DNA from: an uncultured Bacilli bacterium
GTDB taxonomy: Bacteria; Bacillota_I; Bacilli_A; RF39; UBA660
Assembly: GCA_934162665.1 (NCBI GenBank)
Contig: CAKPJN010000005.1
Coordinates: 1-64,000 of the forward strand
DNA length: 64,000 bases
Reading direction: 5' to 3'
The notes under the pieces: model-generated
Told to the model about the DNA's origin: nothing
What the model saw: only the letters and a program-made list of their open reading frames with translations
Databases searched by the model: none
Shown: positions 62,200 to 64,000 of the stretch, piece by piece
How the letters are laid out: the number at the start of each line of letters is the position of its first letter
Numbering within the stretch: the stretch's first letter is position 1
Position numbers and translations under genes: made by a program

Positions 62200-62598
62200 A
62201 TGAAAGACTGTATATTTTGTAAAATAATCGAAGGAACTCTACCTTCAAAAACCATTTATGAAGATGACTTAATAAAAGTAATTATGAATATAAATCCCTC
62301 TACAAATGGGCACTTATTAGTTCTACCAAAAAAACATTATGTAAATATTTTAGATATTGATGATGAAATTATCAGTCATAGTTTTAAAATAATAAGAGAT
62401 AAATTATATCCTCTATTAAAAGAAAAACTAAATTGTGAGGGATTAACTATTGCTGAAAACAACTTCTTAGGTCAAGAAATTAAACATTTCCATATTCACT
62501 TAACTCCAAGATATCAAAATGATTTAGCTGATTATGATTATAATAAGGACCTTTTAATTGATATAGATGAAGTTTATGCTAAACTAAACAAGAAATAA
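62200..62598 (+). CDS. HIT family nucleotide-binding protein
   Basis: A 132-residue protein of the histidine-triad (Hint) branch: CIFCKIIEGTLPSKTIYEDD at the start and the triad KHFHIHLTPRY (HxHxH) at the end, with the catalytic His in the middle position. It carries a CxxC pair in CIFCK. It hydrolyses AMP-linked metabolites. AAAGGAG precedes the ATG. It ends 20 bases inside the convergent CmpB-type gene. Confidence 0.93.
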   Translation: MKDCIFCKIIEGTLPSKTIYEDDLIKVIMNINPSTNGHLLVLPKKHYVNILDIDDEIISHSFKIIRDKLYPLLKEKLNCEGLTIAENNFLGQEIKHFHIHLTPRYQNDLADYDYNKDLLIDIDEVYAKLNKK

Positions 62599-63082
62599 CT
62601 GTATATAAGAAATCTATAACAAACAAAATAAGTACTAAAATTGTAATAAATTTTGGTGCTTTTTTTATAATTTTATCAAGTATTGGTCTTATAAAATGAA
62701 TAATTATTAATGAACACACTCCCCAAACTAAGCTCATTTCTAAAGCAATATAATTACCAATATTAAACTTTAAATCACTATAATCCCAATATATCTCATG
62801 AAAAAACATCTCTATTAAATTGCCACCAATAAATTCTAAAAGAGTAAGTAAAAAACTAACAATACCAAATATTAATATATTTTTCCACAATGAAGAAATA
62901 CCATCTTTTTTTAAAATATAATCTCCTACTAAAACAATTACAACTACACCAAATCCATATACAGGAACCCATGGACCAAACATTATTCCATTATTCATAG
63001 AATGAAAAACAAAAGTTTTTAACGAAGTTTCTATTAAAAAACCAAATATTGAAGAAACTAAAAATAAATTAATATAATACAT
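62579..63082 (-). CDS. Putative ABC-transporter-type-IV (CmpB) membrane protein
   Basis: A 167-residue protein with five hydrophobic helices. MYYINLFLVSSIFGFLIETS and NGIMFGPWVPVYGFGVVVIV match the CmpB family, named from a putative ABC transporter but without an ATPase, whose function is unknown. ATG 63082 has AGGTGAT seven bases upstream; a GTG three codons earlier lies in that site. It overlaps the end of the HIT gene by 20 bases. Confidence 0.8.
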   Translation of the reverse strand: MYYINLFLVSSIFGFLIETSLKTFVFHSMNNGIMFGPWVPVYGFGVVVIVLVGDYILKKDGISSLWKNILIFGIVSFLLTLLEFIGGNLIEMFFHEIYWDYSDLKFNIGNYIALEMSLVWGVCSLIIIHFIRPILDKIIKKAPKFITILVLILFVIDFLYTVISCLV

Positions 63083-63112
63083 AATTATCACCTAGTATTA
63101 TTATACCCAAAG

Positions 63113-63134
63113 AAAAAAAGAGTTAAACTCTTTT
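63113..63134 (-). terminator. Terminator of the tiny membrane protein genes
   Basis: AAAAGAGTT/AACTCTTTT stem with a T-run on the minus strand, after the Cys-Cys tiny protein. Confidence 0.65.
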
Positions 63135-63138
63135 ATAC

Positions 63139-63246
63139 TTAGCAACAAGCTGATCCACCTAAGATAATAGCAAGTAGAATGTATAAAACGATAATTATTA
63201 TAAAGCCATTACTTCTCCTTGGTGTTGAATTTTGTGAACATGACAT
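63139..63246 (-). CDS. Tiny Cys-Cys single-span membrane protein (YjcZ-like)
   Basis: A 35-residue ORF starting MSCSQNSTPRRSNGF, with a helix FIIIIVLYILLAIILGG and the end SACC. AAGGAGGTG is at a good distance. The Gly-Phe-I-V-L-x-x-L-L-x-I-I-x-G pattern resembles the YjcZ tiny-transmembrane family; the next gene upstream shows it more clearly. The C-terminal Cys-Cys may be acylated or oxidised. It shares this end with the tiny ORF at 4114-4221. Confidence 0.7.
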   Translation of the reverse strand: MSCSQNSTPRRSNGFIIIIVLYILLAIILGGSACC

Positions 63247-63259
63247 AACTTACACCTCC

Positions 63260-63340
63260 TTAAATATAAGCACCTAAAATTATTACTAAAAGAATGAATA
63301 ATACTAAAACGATGGCTGAAGATGATACATAATTTCCCAT
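63260..63340 (-). CDS. YjcZ-family tiny transmembrane protein
   Basis: A 26-residue ORF, MGNYVSSSAIVLVLFILLVI then ILGAYI, behind AAAGGAGG. It closely follows the YjcZ/tiny_TM_bacill pattern of Bacillus (SSSFALIVVLFILLIIVGA). These proteins are expressed in sporulating cells, but the role is unknown. It precedes the Cys-Cys paralog by 13 bases, so both are in one unit ended by the hairpin at 63113-63134. Confidence 0.75.
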   Translation of the reverse strand: MGNYVSSSAIVLVLFILLVIILGAYI

Positions 63341-63473
63341 AGACTTTCCTCCTTTTTTATATGCTTTCATCTTATTTTATGGTTAAAACAGATTTTGTGT
63401 GATTATATATGCCGTATTTATTGCATGAATTTTGTTTTTTTGTTATTATATATAGGTATAGGAGGAAAATATA

Positions 63474-64000
63474 ATGAAGAAAAAAAATATTCTATTAACA
63501 GTGACTGCTATATCAATTGCATCTTTATTAGCAACAGGTTGTGGAAAAGAAGCTAAATTAAAAAATGGTGAAGAAAAAGCAGTATCGTTAAAAAACACTA
63601 CTATTAGTGCAAATCAATATTATGATGAAATTAAAACTGAAAACATCGCTAAATTAGTAGATATGATTGATCATAAATTATTTGATAAAAAATATAAAAC
63701 AGATAAAGAAGAAACAGAAGCAATAGAAAACAAAATAAAGCAAATGAAATCTTATTACAATACAGATGAAAAATTTCAAAATGCAATCAGTCAATTCTTC
63801 GGAGTTAATAGTGAAGATGAATTAAAAGAAGTATTATCTCTAGAATATAAAAGAAATTTAGCTGTTGAAGACTATGTAAAATCAACTCTAACAGATAAAG
63901 AAATAGAAAATTATTATAACGATAATATAATTGGTGATATAAAAGCAAGTCACATTTTAATTAAATCAGAAGCAAGCACAGACGCAACTGATGAAGAAAA
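63474..64000 (+). CDS. prsA: PrsA/SurA-like foldase lipoprotein, cut by the window end
   Basis: The first 175 residues of a lipoprotein. The signal has the lipobox LLATGC (Cys near residue 23) after MKKKNILLTVTAISIAS. A helical SurA_N-like part follows (AKLVDMIDHKLFDKKYKTDK). The parvulin-type peptidyl-prolyl isomerase domain begins with GDIKASHILIKSEA at the window edge. PrsA helps exported proteins fold after translocation. GGAGGAAAATATA precedes the ATG. The 3' end lies outside the window. Confidence 0.9.
   Translation, partial: MKKKNILLTVTAISIASLLATGCGKEAKLKNGEEKAVSLKNTTISANQYYDEIKTENIAKLVDMIDHKLFDKKYKTDKEETEAIENKIKQMKSYYNTDEKFQNAISQFFGVNSEDELKEVLSLEYKRNLAVEDYVKSTLTDKEIENYYNDNIIGDIKASHILIKSEASTDATDEE

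Overview
The window is AT-rich (G+C clearly below one third by eye), has AGGAGG-type ribosome binding sites, and uses the standard code: Trp is TGG and TGA is a genuine stop, for example at the end of the glycosyltransferase at 10944-12080. The gene content points to a walled, low-G+C Gram-positive bacterium of the Bacilli: sortase with wall-anchored proteins, DacA-type and VanY-type carboxypeptidases, GH25 lysozyme, SpoVS, YjcZ-like tiny proteins, ScpA/ScpB, a miaB-ricA-like pair and sufCDSUB. An uncultured gut lineage near RF39/Erysipelotrichia is my inference, not something shown by a marker here.

Layout. 1-4.3 kb is an accessory patch. It holds a small ORF, a two-gene operon (KilA-N protein plus a predicted membrane-tethered PD-(D/E)XK/helix-turn-helix protein), a dead IS481-like element and a cytidylate-kinase-like gene missing its 5' end. 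4.3-6.9 kb holds small membrane and zinc-ribbon proteins. 7-12.1 kb is a six-gene glycan operon (GT4, Alg14-like, an Alg13-like/GtrA fusion, DPM-like GT2, an anchored unknown, an NAGPA-domain protein). 12.1-12.6 kb has no gene but a dense set of hairpins bounded by a promoter and a terminator: a candidate structured RNA. 12.6-16.7 kb has an inactive signal-peptidase-like protein with an acidic tail, a Pro/Gln-rich membrane protein, an RluA-type pseudouridine synthase, an rRNA-methyltransferase-like protein and a degenerate exonuclease-like protein. 16.7-18.4 kb is a frameshifted IS1182 element. 18.6-29.5 kb is housekeeping: tRNA-Leu, scpAB, miaB, serS with an attenuator-like leader, spoVS, ldh and vanW.

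29.6-45.6 kb is a large surface-glycan locus, all on the minus strand. It contains a GtrII-type transferase, SGNH hydrolase, acyltransferase, ABC exporter, several GT2 enzymes, a DUF2142 protein, a flippase and a final nine-repeat ChW/GH25 hydrolase. 45.7-49 kb has a decayed HD-GYP-like gene and two peptidoglycan peptidases. 49-52.9 kb is a sortase cluster with two paralogous thioester-domain surface proteins, one of which has lost the thioester cysteine. 52.9-59.7 kb carries pyrimidine phosphorylase, a stand-alone GlmU acetyltransferase domain, ssb and sufCDSUB. 59.8-64 kb has an unknown coiled-coil protein, HIT protein, a CmpB-type membrane protein, two tiny membrane proteins and the start of a PrsA-like foldase.

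The strongest candidates for something undescribed are the structured non-coding region at 12.19-12.46 kb, the KilA-N plus membrane-tethered nuclease-like pair at 0.44-2.3 kb, and the paired thioester/non-thioester sortase substrates at 50.3-52.9 kb. All assignments are from reading motifs; no database search was run.
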